Assembly: GCA_023269615.1 (NCBI GenBank)
Contig: JAHFSY010000004.1
Location: forward strand, 1 to 64,000
Reading direction: 5' to 3'
Source: Verrucomicrobiota bacterium
Lineage (GTDB): Bacteria > Verrucomicrobiota > Verrucomicrobiia > JABWAM01
Length of the DNA stretch: 64,000 nt
Below, one piece after another: positions 8,678 to 16,788 of this stretch (position 1 is the first letter of the stretch; each line of letters begins with the position of its first letter). Under the pieces are notes generated by a model, which was not told the DNA's origin, did no database searches, and saw only the letters and a list, made by a program, of their open reading frames with translations. Position numbers and translations under genes: made by a program.

Positions 8678-9493
8678 ATGGATCATGATCATTCCCTCCA
8701 CCAGATTATCCAGCAATTGTCGATTTGGGATGTCGTCATGATCGTGCTTGCCATCGGCACCTCCCGATTGCTTGCTTCTGGAATCAAGTTGGGATTAACC
8801 GCTCTCGCCGGCAGAACCTCACCGCCATGGCGAATCCGGATTCTGAGCTGGATGCCCATCTTCCGACTTTGCATCGTCCTGGCGGCCGCTTCATTCATCA
8901 TCTGGATCGTCATCGTCCCTTCCTGGCAGAATGTGGTGGCGCTGCTGGCGGGCACGGGTCTGATTCTTTCGTTTGCCCTGAAGGACTATGGAAGCTGTCT
9001 CCTGGCCGGGCTGGTCACCATTTTCGAACGTCTTTACCGGCCGGGTGACTGGATCGAGGTCGAGGGAGCATATGGAGAAGTCCGTTCCATTGGCATGCGT
9101 GCGGTGCGCCTGGTGACACTGGATGACACTGAAGTCATCGTTCCTCACGCTGCAATCTGGGCATCACCCGTCTTCAACGCCACCAGCGGCCAGCACACGG
9201 TCTTGTGTGTCACGGATTTTTATCTACACCCGGAACACGACGGCTTGCTTGTTCGAGACCGGTTGACTGAAATCGCCCTGGGCAGTTCATTCCTGATGCC
9301 TGGATCTTCCATCACCGTCATCGCGGAGGAACAACCGTGGGGAACGCACTATCGCCTCAAAGCCTACGCGAAGGACAGTCGCGAACAAAAACTATTGACC
9401 ACGGACCTGACCTTGCGCAGCAAGAAAGTTTTCAGGGATCTGGGGATCAAGCCTGCACTCGCGCCTGCAGCCGTGACCCATAAGTCCGTCTAG
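8678..9493 (+). CDS. MscS-family mechanosensitive ion channel
   Basis: A 271-aa membrane protein from ATG 8678 (preceded by GGGGGGAC). Three N-terminal hydrophobic segments (WDVVMIVLAIG, FRLCIVLAAASFIIWIVIV, VVALLAGTGLILSFALKDYGSCLLAGLVTIF) are followed by the beta domain RPGDWIEVEGAYGEVRSIGMRAVRLVTLDDTEVIVPHAAI, the hallmark of MscS channels. Such channels open on hypo-osmotic shock to release solutes. It is at the distal end of the tRNA-Arg island, directly after repeat copy B, and transcribed away from the HEAT gene. Length matches the compact MscS class. Confidence 0.93.
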   Translation: MDHDHSLHQIIQQLSIWDVVMIVLAIGTSRLLASGIKLGLTALAGRTSPPWRIRILSWMPIFRLCIVLAAASFIIWIVIVPSWQNVVALLAGTGLILSFALKDYGSCLLAGLVTIFERLYRPGDWIEVEGAYGEVRSIGMRAVRLVTLDDTEVIVPHAAIWASPVFNATSGQHTVLCVTDFYLHPEHDGLLVRDRLTEIALGSSFLMPGSSITVIAEEQPWGTHYRLKAYAKDSREQKLLTTDLTLRSKKVFRDLGIKPALAPAAVTHKSV

Positions 9494-9578
9494 CCGCGGT
9501 TGCATTCCTCGACTGTAAAACAAACGCGGATTGTTCGCGATTCGGCACCTCATCAAAGTTCCCGCCAAATCCATCCAA

Positions 9579-9854
9579 ACCGCTTCTAACTCAAGCCGCG
9601 ATGGACAGTTGAGCCTGTCGAAAGGACTCGATCTCCCGCACCCAGGGGACGATAGAGTTCAAACTGAAAATTGCTGGGCGCACCACTCGCTGTCATAGGG
9701 GAATCCAAGGGAGTCCACCCCTTGAAGGACTTCCATGAAAACCCCCTTGGTTGCCAATTTGGTTGCCAAATCGCTGCCAGTTCACCCCTCCTCCGCACAT
9801 ACTGACGGTACGTTTTCGGCGTACAGTATGAAAGCCACACTATGTGCTGCCAGT
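9579..9854 (+). repeat. Island repeat copy C (distal tRNA-end copy; attR-like)
   Basis: Its left half (9579-9702) resembles copy B and its right half (9673-9854) resembles copy A, so C combines both. It contains the tRNA end at 9673-9689, AAGGGAGTCCACCCCTTGAA and a short frame MKTPLVANLVAKSLPVHPSS starting near 9735. The similarity ends at TGTGCTGCCAGT in both A (6609) and C (9854). Confidence 0.78.
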
Positions 9855-9909
9855 CCAGGTAGGGATACACCCTAATAGCTCCTGTAGATTACCCGGGTTA
9901 TCTTTCATC

Positions 9910-10739
9910 ATGAACTGCAAACGCACTCGCATGATCGTGGGAAGATACATGCTTCAAACAATGAAATGCATGCTCGCAGCCGTTCTGTTCTCATGGGGCC
10001 TTCTCCCAGTATTCGGGAAGCCCGCATCGTCAGATGGATCTGACGCGTCACTGCTTGGTGCCGTCGAGAGGAATGATGTGGTCGCGGTGAAAGTTTTCCT
10101 GGATCAAGGGGCCAACGTGAATGAAATGGGGAGCGGGGGCATGACCGCCTTGCAGCTTGCGGCGTCGGAAGGAAAAACCGAGATCGTAAAGTTTCTTCTG
10201 AGCCGGGGGGCGACCCGGATGAATGGAGTAGAGGCCCCTATGCTTCGACTTCCATGATGCTGGCGGCATCGCATCTCAAGAGCGAGACTTTGAAAGTTCT
10301 CATCGAAAACGGATCTGACATCCATGTGAGAAACAGTTTGGGCAGCACCATCCTGGCATGGGCGGCGGAGCGTGGCGAGATTGGCATCATCGAAGAATTG
10401 CTGGCAAGGGGCGCTCACATTAACGAGACGGCCACAAACGGGTGGACCCTCGTGCTGAAGGCCTCGCACGGCGATCAAACAGATACCGTCCGATTCCTGA
10501 TCGAAAGGGGAGCTGATCCGAATTTGGGAGCGATTGGAACTGGTTGGACTCCGTTGATGGAGGCATCGTTTCGCGGTCACGTCGCGACCGTGAAAGCCCT
10601 GGTCGAGGGCGGCGTGGATGTGAATGCCACGAATTCTGAAGGACAGACGGCGCTCAAATATGCCGGAATGTCAGTCAACAAGACGGAGATCGTCGCTCTG
10701 CTTGAGAGGAACCCATCCGCCGCTGCAACCCCGCGCTGA
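9910..10739 (+). pseudogene. Ankyrin-repeat protein gene with one apparent frameshift
   Basis: Two overlapping frames form a single ankyrin protein: 9910-10256 (signal-like MKCMLAAVLFSWGLLPVFG, then repeats VFLDQGANVNEMG, TALQLAASEGKTEIVKFLLSRGA) and 10216-10739 (DPDEWSRGPYASTSMMLAASHLKSETLKVLIENGSDIHVRN and three further repeats). The join falls at a run of six G (10206-10211): one extra base there restores SRGADPDE. So this is either a true 1-nt deletion, a slippage-tolerant homopolymer or a sequencing error. The intact product would be a roughly 275-aa exported ankyrin protein, probably periplasmic. It ends 21 bp before the convergent ureohydrolase gene. Confidence 0.8.
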
Positions 10740-10760
10740 GTCGAAGCGGCACGCCACACT

Positions 10761-11741
10761 TCAAGAGCGGCTCTTGATGCGCTCCGCCAGCAAGGTGAGG
10801 ATTTCGTAGGCGATGGACGCGGTGTAGAACGCCGTCATCCGGGTGTCGCCGAGGAGAGGGTGGAAACAGACCATGTCACCGCCAATGAGATTGAGGCCAC
10901 GGCAACCGCGAACGATTCCAACCGCCTCCTTCGGTGTGAAGCCTCCCAGTTCGGGGACTCCCGTTGCGGGCACGTAGATTCCTTCGAGGGAATCAATGTC
11001 GAACGTGAGATACGTCTCGCCCTTTCCGACCACGCGTCGGACTTCCTTCACGGCGGCTTCAAGACCGATTTCGTCAAACTCGTCCTTGGTGATCAACCGC
11101 ATTCCAACGCTCTTCGCCCAGTCTTCCTGCTCTGCCGCGCCCAAGTGCCCATTCAAGCCGATTTGGACGACTCGCTTCGGGTCAACAATGCCGTCCTTCA
11201 CCAGTTGAAACATGAATGACGCGCAATGATCGTCGGCGCCCAGCACGTCGCCCGCCGTGTCGGTATGCGCATCCACATGGATCATGCCGACGGGACCCTT
11301 GCGACCGGAACCGGGGCCGGCGATCCCGCGCAGGATCGGGGCAGGGATTGTATGATCACCGCCGAATGAAAACGGAACGATGCCCTTGGCATGGAGCGCC
11401 CTGAAATACGCCGCGATGTCCGCGATGGTTTTCACATGGTCGAACAGATGGGGAACCGGTGTGTCGCCCAGATCGGCCATCCGACAGATCTCGAACGGAT
11501 TGATCCGAAACTGGCGATGGACCCGGACCATGCCCATGGAAATGTCGCGGATGGCGCGCGGCGCCAGAAAAGTCGTGCGCGCCACGGGATTGCCGCTGGC
11601 GAACGGGACGCCGACCAGACCGATGTCGATTTTCGAGGCGTCTTTGAGTTCGACGAACGGCCGCCTGAAGAATGTGGCGGGCCCATGCCACCCCAGGTAT
11701 TTCATCACCATCGCCTGACTGTCGGAGGAATCACTGCTCAT
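10761..11741 (-). CDS. Ureohydrolase (agmatinase/arginase family)
   Basis: A 326-aa enzyme from ATG 11741. The two-Mn site is intact: GGDHTI (His130), DAHTD (Asp157, His159, Asp161) and FDIDSLEG (Asp248, Asp250). Family members hydrolyse agmatine, arginine, guanidinobutyrate or related guanidines to urea and an amine; the specificity loop cannot be assigned here. A 57-codon upstream extension of the frame is rejected because family similarity begins after the ATG at 11741. It sits 95 bp downstream of the DUF3160 gene on the same strand and is convergent with the ankyrin gene. Confidence 0.9.
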   Translation of the reverse strand: MSSDSSDSQAMVMKYLGWHGPATFFRRPFVELKDASKIDIGLVGVPFASGNPVARTTFLAPRAIRDISMGMVRVHRQFRINPFEICRMADLGDTPVPHLFDHVKTIADIAAYFRALHAKGIVPFSFGGDHTIPAPILRGIAGPGSGRKGPVGMIHVDAHTDTAGDVLGADDHCASFMFQLVKDGIVDPKRVVQIGLNGHLGAAEQEDWAKSVGMRLITKDEFDEIGLEAAVKEVRRVVGKGETYLTFDIDSLEGIYVPATGVPELGGFTPKEAVGIVRGCRGLNLIGGDMVCFHPLLGDTRMTAFYTASIAYEILTLLAERIKSRS

Positions 11742-11836
11742 GAAGGAAGTTGTTAGGGTTGAGTGGCTGTAATCAAAGGTTTTTCCGATTTTCAGTGGAA
11801 TGCCTACGACAAGTGATGGCGGAAGTGAATCGAAAT

Positions 11837-14800
11837 CTACTTCGCGGCGCCCTTTTCCATAAATGAGGATCGGTTTTGCTTCCACCACTCCTGAATATCT
11901 TTGACATACCAATCCGGCCTCTCATTTTTCAGGTTCTTGACCCATTTTTTTCCGCTCATTCTTTCGACTGTGAGAACAGCCTCCTGGGACACGGCCGCCC
12001 AATGGTGTGCCGTGCCGCCCACGATCACTGCGTCAAGGGCGGCAGGACCGCCTTCTTTCTCCAGTGCGGCGAGCGCACCGAAACCGATGGTGTAGGAATC
12101 GATCGCGAAAATCGACTTGTCGAGCAACCCGCGTTCACCCGCGAAGGAATGCGCGATCAACAGCGCGGCTTTGTCACACGCATCGGGTTTGCCCGCGCTT
12201 TCAACCTTCCTGATGCAATCCCGGGTTCCTGGAGCCCCGGTGCGTGCAAGCAAAAGGCATGCGGCGGCCGGTGGAGAGGGATCCTCTTTGTCGTGAGACA
12301 ATGGATTCCAGGAAATCTGTCCCAAGGCTACTTGCTCCAGAAGCGTTGAGGTTTCCGAACCGGGATAGTGACCCACGCCACGCAAGGCCAGATCTCCATT
12401 GGCTCGATGATCGCTGCGCAGCACCGCAGCACACAATTTCGCGGCCGCAGGTCCTCGCTGGTCCACGCTCAGGCTGGCATCGAGATTCTCAAAAAAGAAG
12501 AGACGAGCTGCGCCCAGGAGGATCTCTTCATCTCCAGATTCCAGGAGCTTCTGAAAGGTGGCTCCTTTCAGGGATTTCCCGCACATGAGAACGAGCTGTT
12601 CCTTCGAGCTGCTGCAGCCCCAGGAACCTGTCTGAGCGCCTCCCTTCGAGAGTTTCCCAAGGCTCCGGGTCAGTGCCCGGCCGAAACTGAACTCATCCGT
12701 GAAAAGTTTCCGCAGCTCCGCCGCCTTTCTTGTCAGTTTCTTCTCCCCTGCTTCAAGTCCTTCACCGGACATGGTGTCCTCCCGAGCTTCCTCAAAGACC
12801 GCCTTGGCTTTTTCCGGAAATGCCGACATGAAATCCGCGTAGGCCTCCGATTCTCTTTTCTCATAGGCCACTCTTTCGGCGATCTCCGGGGGAAGCGGGA
12901 GTTTGGCTGAGACGGATCCCACCCATTCCGGCTGCTGCGGCGCGGCGGGAGAGCCCAGCATGGTTTTCCATTCCTGATCGTTGAGACGCTGGCCATGCGT
13001 AAACTCGTAGTAAGGCATCACCGCCCCGCGACAAAGCACCTCGCGGTTTTCGTACGGGTAAAGAACATAGATCGGATGAGGGCGTCCAATGGCCTCGATC
13101 AGGAATGATTTTGCATTGGGATTGGTGAAGACATCCACAGCGCGTGGAGCATCATCGCGCGGAACTTCATAGGAGTTTCCGCCGTAGAGCATCACACCCG
13201 CAAGCAGTTCTCCGTACTCCTGAATGAAGCCGTTTTCCTCGTTGTCGAAAGGTAGCTTGCGCAGTTGCTTGTGGGCCAGCGTCTCCAACCGACGGGTCAT
13301 CAGTTCCAGGCGATTCCATAAGGGGCCCAGATCCATGTCCATGGCGTTGATACCCTTTCCGATGGGGCTGTCCGCGGTAATTTTTCCGGACTCCAGATCC
13401 GAAGCCAATTGCCTCAAAACCGACACGATCCTGGCGCAGTCTGCGGGGCTGGGAGGCTTCTTTCCCATCAGATCGGATTTCGTCACCATCTGGGCGTATG
13501 AGATCGACTGCCACCATTGCCTTTCGTTATCGCCTCGAAGTTTCCGGGAAGCATTCTGACCCGATTTCGTGAATCCATGATCCACGAGAAATTGGGCGGC
13601 TTTCCTCACCTCCGGAGCGTGGCGAGATACGTTCGGCCGGAAAGCGCCATTTTCTTCGAGGAGCCCGGCCGTCGTCGAAATCAGGTGCGCAAACCGCGAG
13701 TAAAATTCCGGATTGGGCTCCACGAAGCCGGCGGGCTTCTCGGTCAAGCCTGCATACAAAACGTTTTCCTTTGCTTGAAGCACCCATGTGTGGCGCAGTT
13801 GCGCCCAGCCAGCCAGGATCGTCTGGCAGGACTTTCTGTGCCAGGCCTCCGCTTTCATGAACGCGGGTGCGTCACGGTCGGGGGAATCAGCGAGGGACTT
13901 GAGACAATCGAGATATACCGAATACAGACCGGAGGGCTCGAAGAGTTTTTTATTCGCCTCGACCGTCCGTGTCACAAACGAGCCTTCCTTGTCGTGCGAC
14001 AGCTGCGAAACGGCAAAGGGCGATCCAAGGGCGGCTGCGACTTCCAGCCCGGAGGGAAAGGGTCTGGAAGTACTGCGCGGATCGGTTGTTCTCTGAAAAA
14101 GGACTCCGTCAGGAATGCGAGACGCGGAGAGGATGCGGAACTGCGGTTCGGCAATCTGCGATGGATCTCCAGGAGGAAGTTGAACCTGATCGTTGACCTG
14201 CGAACCCGGGTCGCCCGCTTTTTTTGCGGCTTTAAGGATGCTGTTACGATATTCGGCGAAGTCGTTAGCTTTCCTGGTGAAATCGAGATCGTATTGAAAA
14301 TGAAAGTTGGAGGGACCCGAGACCAAATCCCAGTCATCGCCCCGTCCAAGAAAGAGGCGGTCACATGGCTGGAAAAATTCGAAGCGGTCGCGGTAGTTCC
14401 CCCGGGACCTGTTGCTTTTTTCAGCCAGATTCAAGGATCTCCCGATCATCCAGAATGCCAGGAGCTCCTCATCCCGGTTGACCCGAAAGGGAATGGCCTG
14501 AAGCCAGCTTACCGCGCGGAAATATCTCTCGAGACTTGCGTCGCCGGTATAGAAGCCGCGCGGCTTGAATCGGGTGTAGTCCATCTCCATGAAGCCGGGA
14601 TCGGCGGGCCCGAGCCAGCCGGGTTTGTCGTGGGCCGTTGCCTCCACAACCCGCGCGGCTTCCTTCTCCACCGCCTTCCTCAGGCCTTCATCCTCGATCC
14701 GGAACGCCGGATCAGCGAGGCGCAAGGCGACTCCAACCACCATTTGAGCTCTTTTCCTGGCCGCCGCCACAAGCTCAGGACGGCCTTTGCAGTAGCGCTC

Positions 14801-15175
14801 GATCGTGCCGAGTTCCCCCCAGATTGAAATCAGAGATCTCCGTAACTTCGGTTCATTCGCATACTCCAGACGCTGGACCGACTCTTCGAAAAGCACATGG
14901 AAACCGTTGAGCAACGAATCGGTTGTGATGAAGAGAGGAAACGTCGACTCAATATAAGGAGAGAAAATCTGGCTGAAAGTTTCGTCCGAGATCAGGATTT
15001 TATCTTTTTCCAGCCTTGCGACGTCTTGCGGGCCAAGGCTTGCCCCGGGAGCTTCCGCCTTCCAGTTGTAATTGGTGGCGGAAAAAGGGGTGAGTTCGTC
15101 AACCGGAGGACCGGCATATGAGGGCACGGTCGCGAAACACCATCCTGCCCAAAAAACGAAGGCGGTGTGCCACAT
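11837..15175 (-). CDS. Large secreted DUF3160 protein
   Basis: A 1112-aa protein from ATG 15175, which has AGGAA 8 nt upstream; a GTG nine codons earlier is the alternative. Signal peptide MWHTAFVFWAGWCFATVPSYA. The N-terminal two thirds match the DUF3160 type (FSQIFSPYIESTFPLFITTDSLLNGFH; later FIQEYGELLAGVMLYGGN and YVLYPYENREVLCRGAVMPYYEF). The C-terminal third is helical, HEAT-like (LLLARTGAPGTRDCIRKVE, AALEKEGGPAALDAVIVGG). Function of DUF3160 is unknown; an extracellular or periplasmic binding or hydrolytic role is plausible. Co-directional with the small 15591 gene upstream. Confidence 0.85.
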   Translation of the reverse strand: MWHTAFVFWAGWCFATVPSYAGPPVDELTPFSATNYNWKAEAPGASLGPQDVARLEKDKILISDETFSQIFSPYIESTFPLFITTDSLLNGFHVLFEESVQRLEYANEPKLRRSLISIWGELGTIERYCKGRPELVAAARKRAQMVVGVALRLADPAFRIEDEGLRKAVEKEAARVVEATAHDKPGWLGPADPGFMEMDYTRFKPRGFYTGDASLERYFRAVSWLQAIPFRVNRDEELLAFWMIGRSLNLAEKSNRSRGNYRDRFEFFQPCDRLFLGRGDDWDLVSGPSNFHFQYDLDFTRKANDFAEYRNSILKAAKKAGDPGSQVNDQVQLPPGDPSQIAEPQFRILSASRIPDGVLFQRTTDPRSTSRPFPSGLEVAAALGSPFAVSQLSHDKEGSFVTRTVEANKKLFEPSGLYSVYLDCLKSLADSPDRDAPAFMKAEAWHRKSCQTILAGWAQLRHTWVLQAKENVLYAGLTEKPAGFVEPNPEFYSRFAHLISTTAGLLEENGAFRPNVSRHAPEVRKAAQFLVDHGFTKSGQNASRKLRGDNERQWWQSISYAQMVTKSDLMGKKPPSPADCARIVSVLRQLASDLESGKITADSPIGKGINAMDMDLGPLWNRLELMTRRLETLAHKQLRKLPFDNEENGFIQEYGELLAGVMLYGGNSYEVPRDDAPRAVDVFTNPNAKSFLIEAIGRPHPIYVLYPYENREVLCRGAVMPYYEFTHGQRLNDQEWKTMLGSPAAPQQPEWVGSVSAKLPLPPEIAERVAYEKRESEAYADFMSAFPEKAKAVFEEAREDTMSGEGLEAGEKKLTRKAAELRKLFTDEFSFGRALTRSLGKLSKGGAQTGSWGCSSSKEQLVLMCGKSLKGATFQKLLESGDEEILLGAARLFFFENLDASLSVDQRGPAAAKLCAAVLRSDHRANGDLALRGVGHYPGSETSTLLEQVALGQISWNPLSHDKEDPSPPAAACLLLARTGAPGTRDCIRKVESAGKPDACDKAALLIAHSFAGERGLLDKSIFAIDSYTIGFGALAALEKEGGPAALDAVIVGGTAHHWAAVSQEAVLTVERMSGKKWVKNLKNERPDWYVKDIQEWWKQNRSSFMEKGAAK

Positions 15176-15225
15176 CGATATTCCTGAAGTTTGCCTGGTC
15201 ACATGAGGGAGTCACTTTTCCTTGC

Positions 15226-15591
15226 TCAAGCCCCACGCAGGGAAGCCAGGAGGCTCTCGGCGGAAGACGGATCAATCTGGCGTGGATTGGCGCTAAAATC
15301 GTGCTCGGTACGCAGTTCGTAGAAGGCTCGCAGCTCGGTTGACTCGATCACGTCTGCGATCCTGTTATGGCGCACGGCCTCCTGGGCGGCGACACCCGGG
15401 AACATCTCGGCCAGTCTGGCGACATCGATGTCAACGAATCCGATCGAGAGGATCTCGCGCGGATCCTCCAGCGATACCGAATTGAAGACCCTGGCCGGCA
15501 CACCGAAACCCTTGTCGGCCTCCCATGCCTTGATGAAATCTGCGAATGTGGCGCCCTCTTTGAGACGGCGGCGGAAGACGGTTACGAGCAT
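15226..15591 (-). CDS. Small conserved-type hypothetical protein (possible ferredoxin-like fold)
   Basis: A 121-aa protein beginning MLVTVFRRRLKEGATFADFIKAWEADKGFG. The pattern (beta strand, long helix starting FADFIKAWE, then REILSIGFVDID and a helix) resembles dimeric alpha+beta barrel proteins of the antibiotic-biosynthesis-monooxygenase type, but no catalytic residue is evident. It ends 50 bp before the DUF3160 gene in the same direction and is divergent from the NHL lipoprotein gene (88 bp). Confidence 0.65.
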   Translation of the reverse strand: MLVTVFRRRLKEGATFADFIKAWEADKGFGVPARVFNSVSLEDPREILSIGFVDIDVARLAEMFPGVAAQEAVRHNRIADVIESTELRAFYELRTEHDFSANPRQIDPSSAESLLASLRGA

Positions 15592-15679
15592 CCGCACCTT
15601 CTATCCGAAACGAGCTTGCAGCACCACTGCAAACAGGTAACAGTCCGTAGGAATCTGGATTCGACGAGCGGAAAATTTC

Positions 15680-16687
15680 ATGCCGAAACATTTTCATGCA
15701 GCGATGGCGGCGCTGTTCCTCGGCCTGGCATTTCTGGCTGGTGGATGCGGGAAGCCATCGCCGAAAACCGACGCGGCCAAATCGACGGAAACAGGTGGTG
15801 GTCCGGTCAAGCCGGCGTCCGTCGCGAGTTCCGGACTTCCCAACGGAATGCGCGTCCTCTTTTCACCGAAAGATTCCGGGGGGAAGGATCTGGCGAGGGC
15901 CAAGTTGATGGGGGTTGGTGCCCAGGGCAAAATCATCATCATCGAAGATTCCGACCAGCGTAAAGCGATGTATTGGTATTCAGCTGATGGCGATCTGCTT
16001 CGGACGTGGGACAGCCTTGTCTATGGACCCAACAAATACACCTTCTTTTTTCCGTTCAACCTGGCCGTGGACGGATCGGGAAACATCTATCTCTGTGACC
16101 AGGGATTTTATTGGGTGAACAAGTTCGATCCCGAGGGCGCCTTTATCAAGACGGTTGCGGGCCGGTCAGTGCCGGAAAGCGGGATCATGACCCCGGGCAA
16201 TGTGAACCTCGACAAGGATGGGAAGGTTTATGTGACGCAGGGGGAAAGCACCAAGATCCACAGGTACCTTCCTGACGGCACTCCCGACGGGATCGTGGAG
16301 ACCGCGTTGGGGGAGCAACCTTCGCACAAGGGGATTGCGGATGTCGCGGTGGATGGCGATGGAAATTTCCACGTGTTGTCGTCGGATGCCGATATGCTGC
16401 TTTCCTTCGATCGAGAGGGCAAGTTCCTGCGAGCCTGGAAAACCAATGCTAGTTTCTCTGTTGAATGCGGCGCCGGGGGGTCGATCTACTTGGCGGGAGG
16501 ATACGGCATCCAGAAGTACGATTCGGGGGGTAAGCTCCTCGCGGAATGGAAGACCGGTGACGATGCCCCCGCATTTTCCGTATGCTCGATCGGCGTTGAT
16601 CCCAAGGGTGGACTGCTGATCCTGGACCAGGTCATGGACTTCAGCACCACCACATTCAAGCCGTCGCGCGTGTTGCATGTGGAGTAA
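15680..16687 (+). CDS. NHL-type beta-propeller lipoprotein
   Basis: A 335-aa protein with a lipoprotein signal (MAALFLGLAFLAGGC, Cys at about residue 23) followed by a low-complexity linker and a six-bladed propeller. Blades carry the NHL-like signature: FPFNLAVDGSGNIYLCDQGFYWVNKFDPEGAFI, NVNLDKDGKVYVTQGESTKIHRYLPDG, IADVAVDGDGNFHVLSSDADMLLSFDREG. It is probably outer- or inner-membrane-anchored facing the periplasm. Propellers of this type bind proteins or small ligands; no enzymatic residue is evident. Confidence 0.85.
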   Translation: MPKHFHAAMAALFLGLAFLAGGCGKPSPKTDAAKSTETGGGPVKPASVASSGLPNGMRVLFSPKDSGGKDLARAKLMGVGAQGKIIIIEDSDQRKAMYWYSADGDLLRTWDSLVYGPNKYTFFFPFNLAVDGSGNIYLCDQGFYWVNKFDPEGAFIKTVAGRSVPESGIMTPGNVNLDKDGKVYVTQGESTKIHRYLPDGTPDGIVETALGEQPSHKGIADVAVDGDGNFHVLSSDADMLLSFDREGKFLRAWKTNASFSVECGAGGSIYLAGGYGIQKYDSGGKLLAEWKTGDDAPAFSVCSIGVDPKGGLLILDQVMDFSTTTFKPSRVLHVE

Positions 16688-16788
16688 ATCGGCCAGGCCG
16701 ATTTTCTAAAAACCGAGTCCTCGAAGAACCAGCCATTCGCCCGGGGCGGAGCCACCTTGCATCTGAAATGAGACCGGATTGCGTTGGC

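Larger units (their letters stand above)
6443..9689. mobile_element. Putative integrase-less mini-island in tRNA-Arg
   Basis: The segment lies between the tRNA-Arg 3' end and the most distal duplicate of that end (9673-9689), with a third duplicate inside at 8567. It holds a HEAT-repeat gene of visibly lower G+C on the minus strand and an MscS-type gene on the plus strand. No recombinase gene is present, so it would have to be mobilised in trans or be the remains of successive insertions. The direct repeats are seen; mobility is inferred. Confidence 0.55.

Noticed and set aside
9586-9870. Minus frame with PSNFQFELYRPLGAGDRV resembling a tRNA-end readthrough protein
   Set aside because: Protein-like string is produced by tRNA-end repeat copy C on the opposite strand; both copies A and C give similar strings.
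13517-14827. 436-codon plus frame opposite the DUF3160 gene
   Set aside because: Mirror of a well-supported gene; no start signal and no domain.
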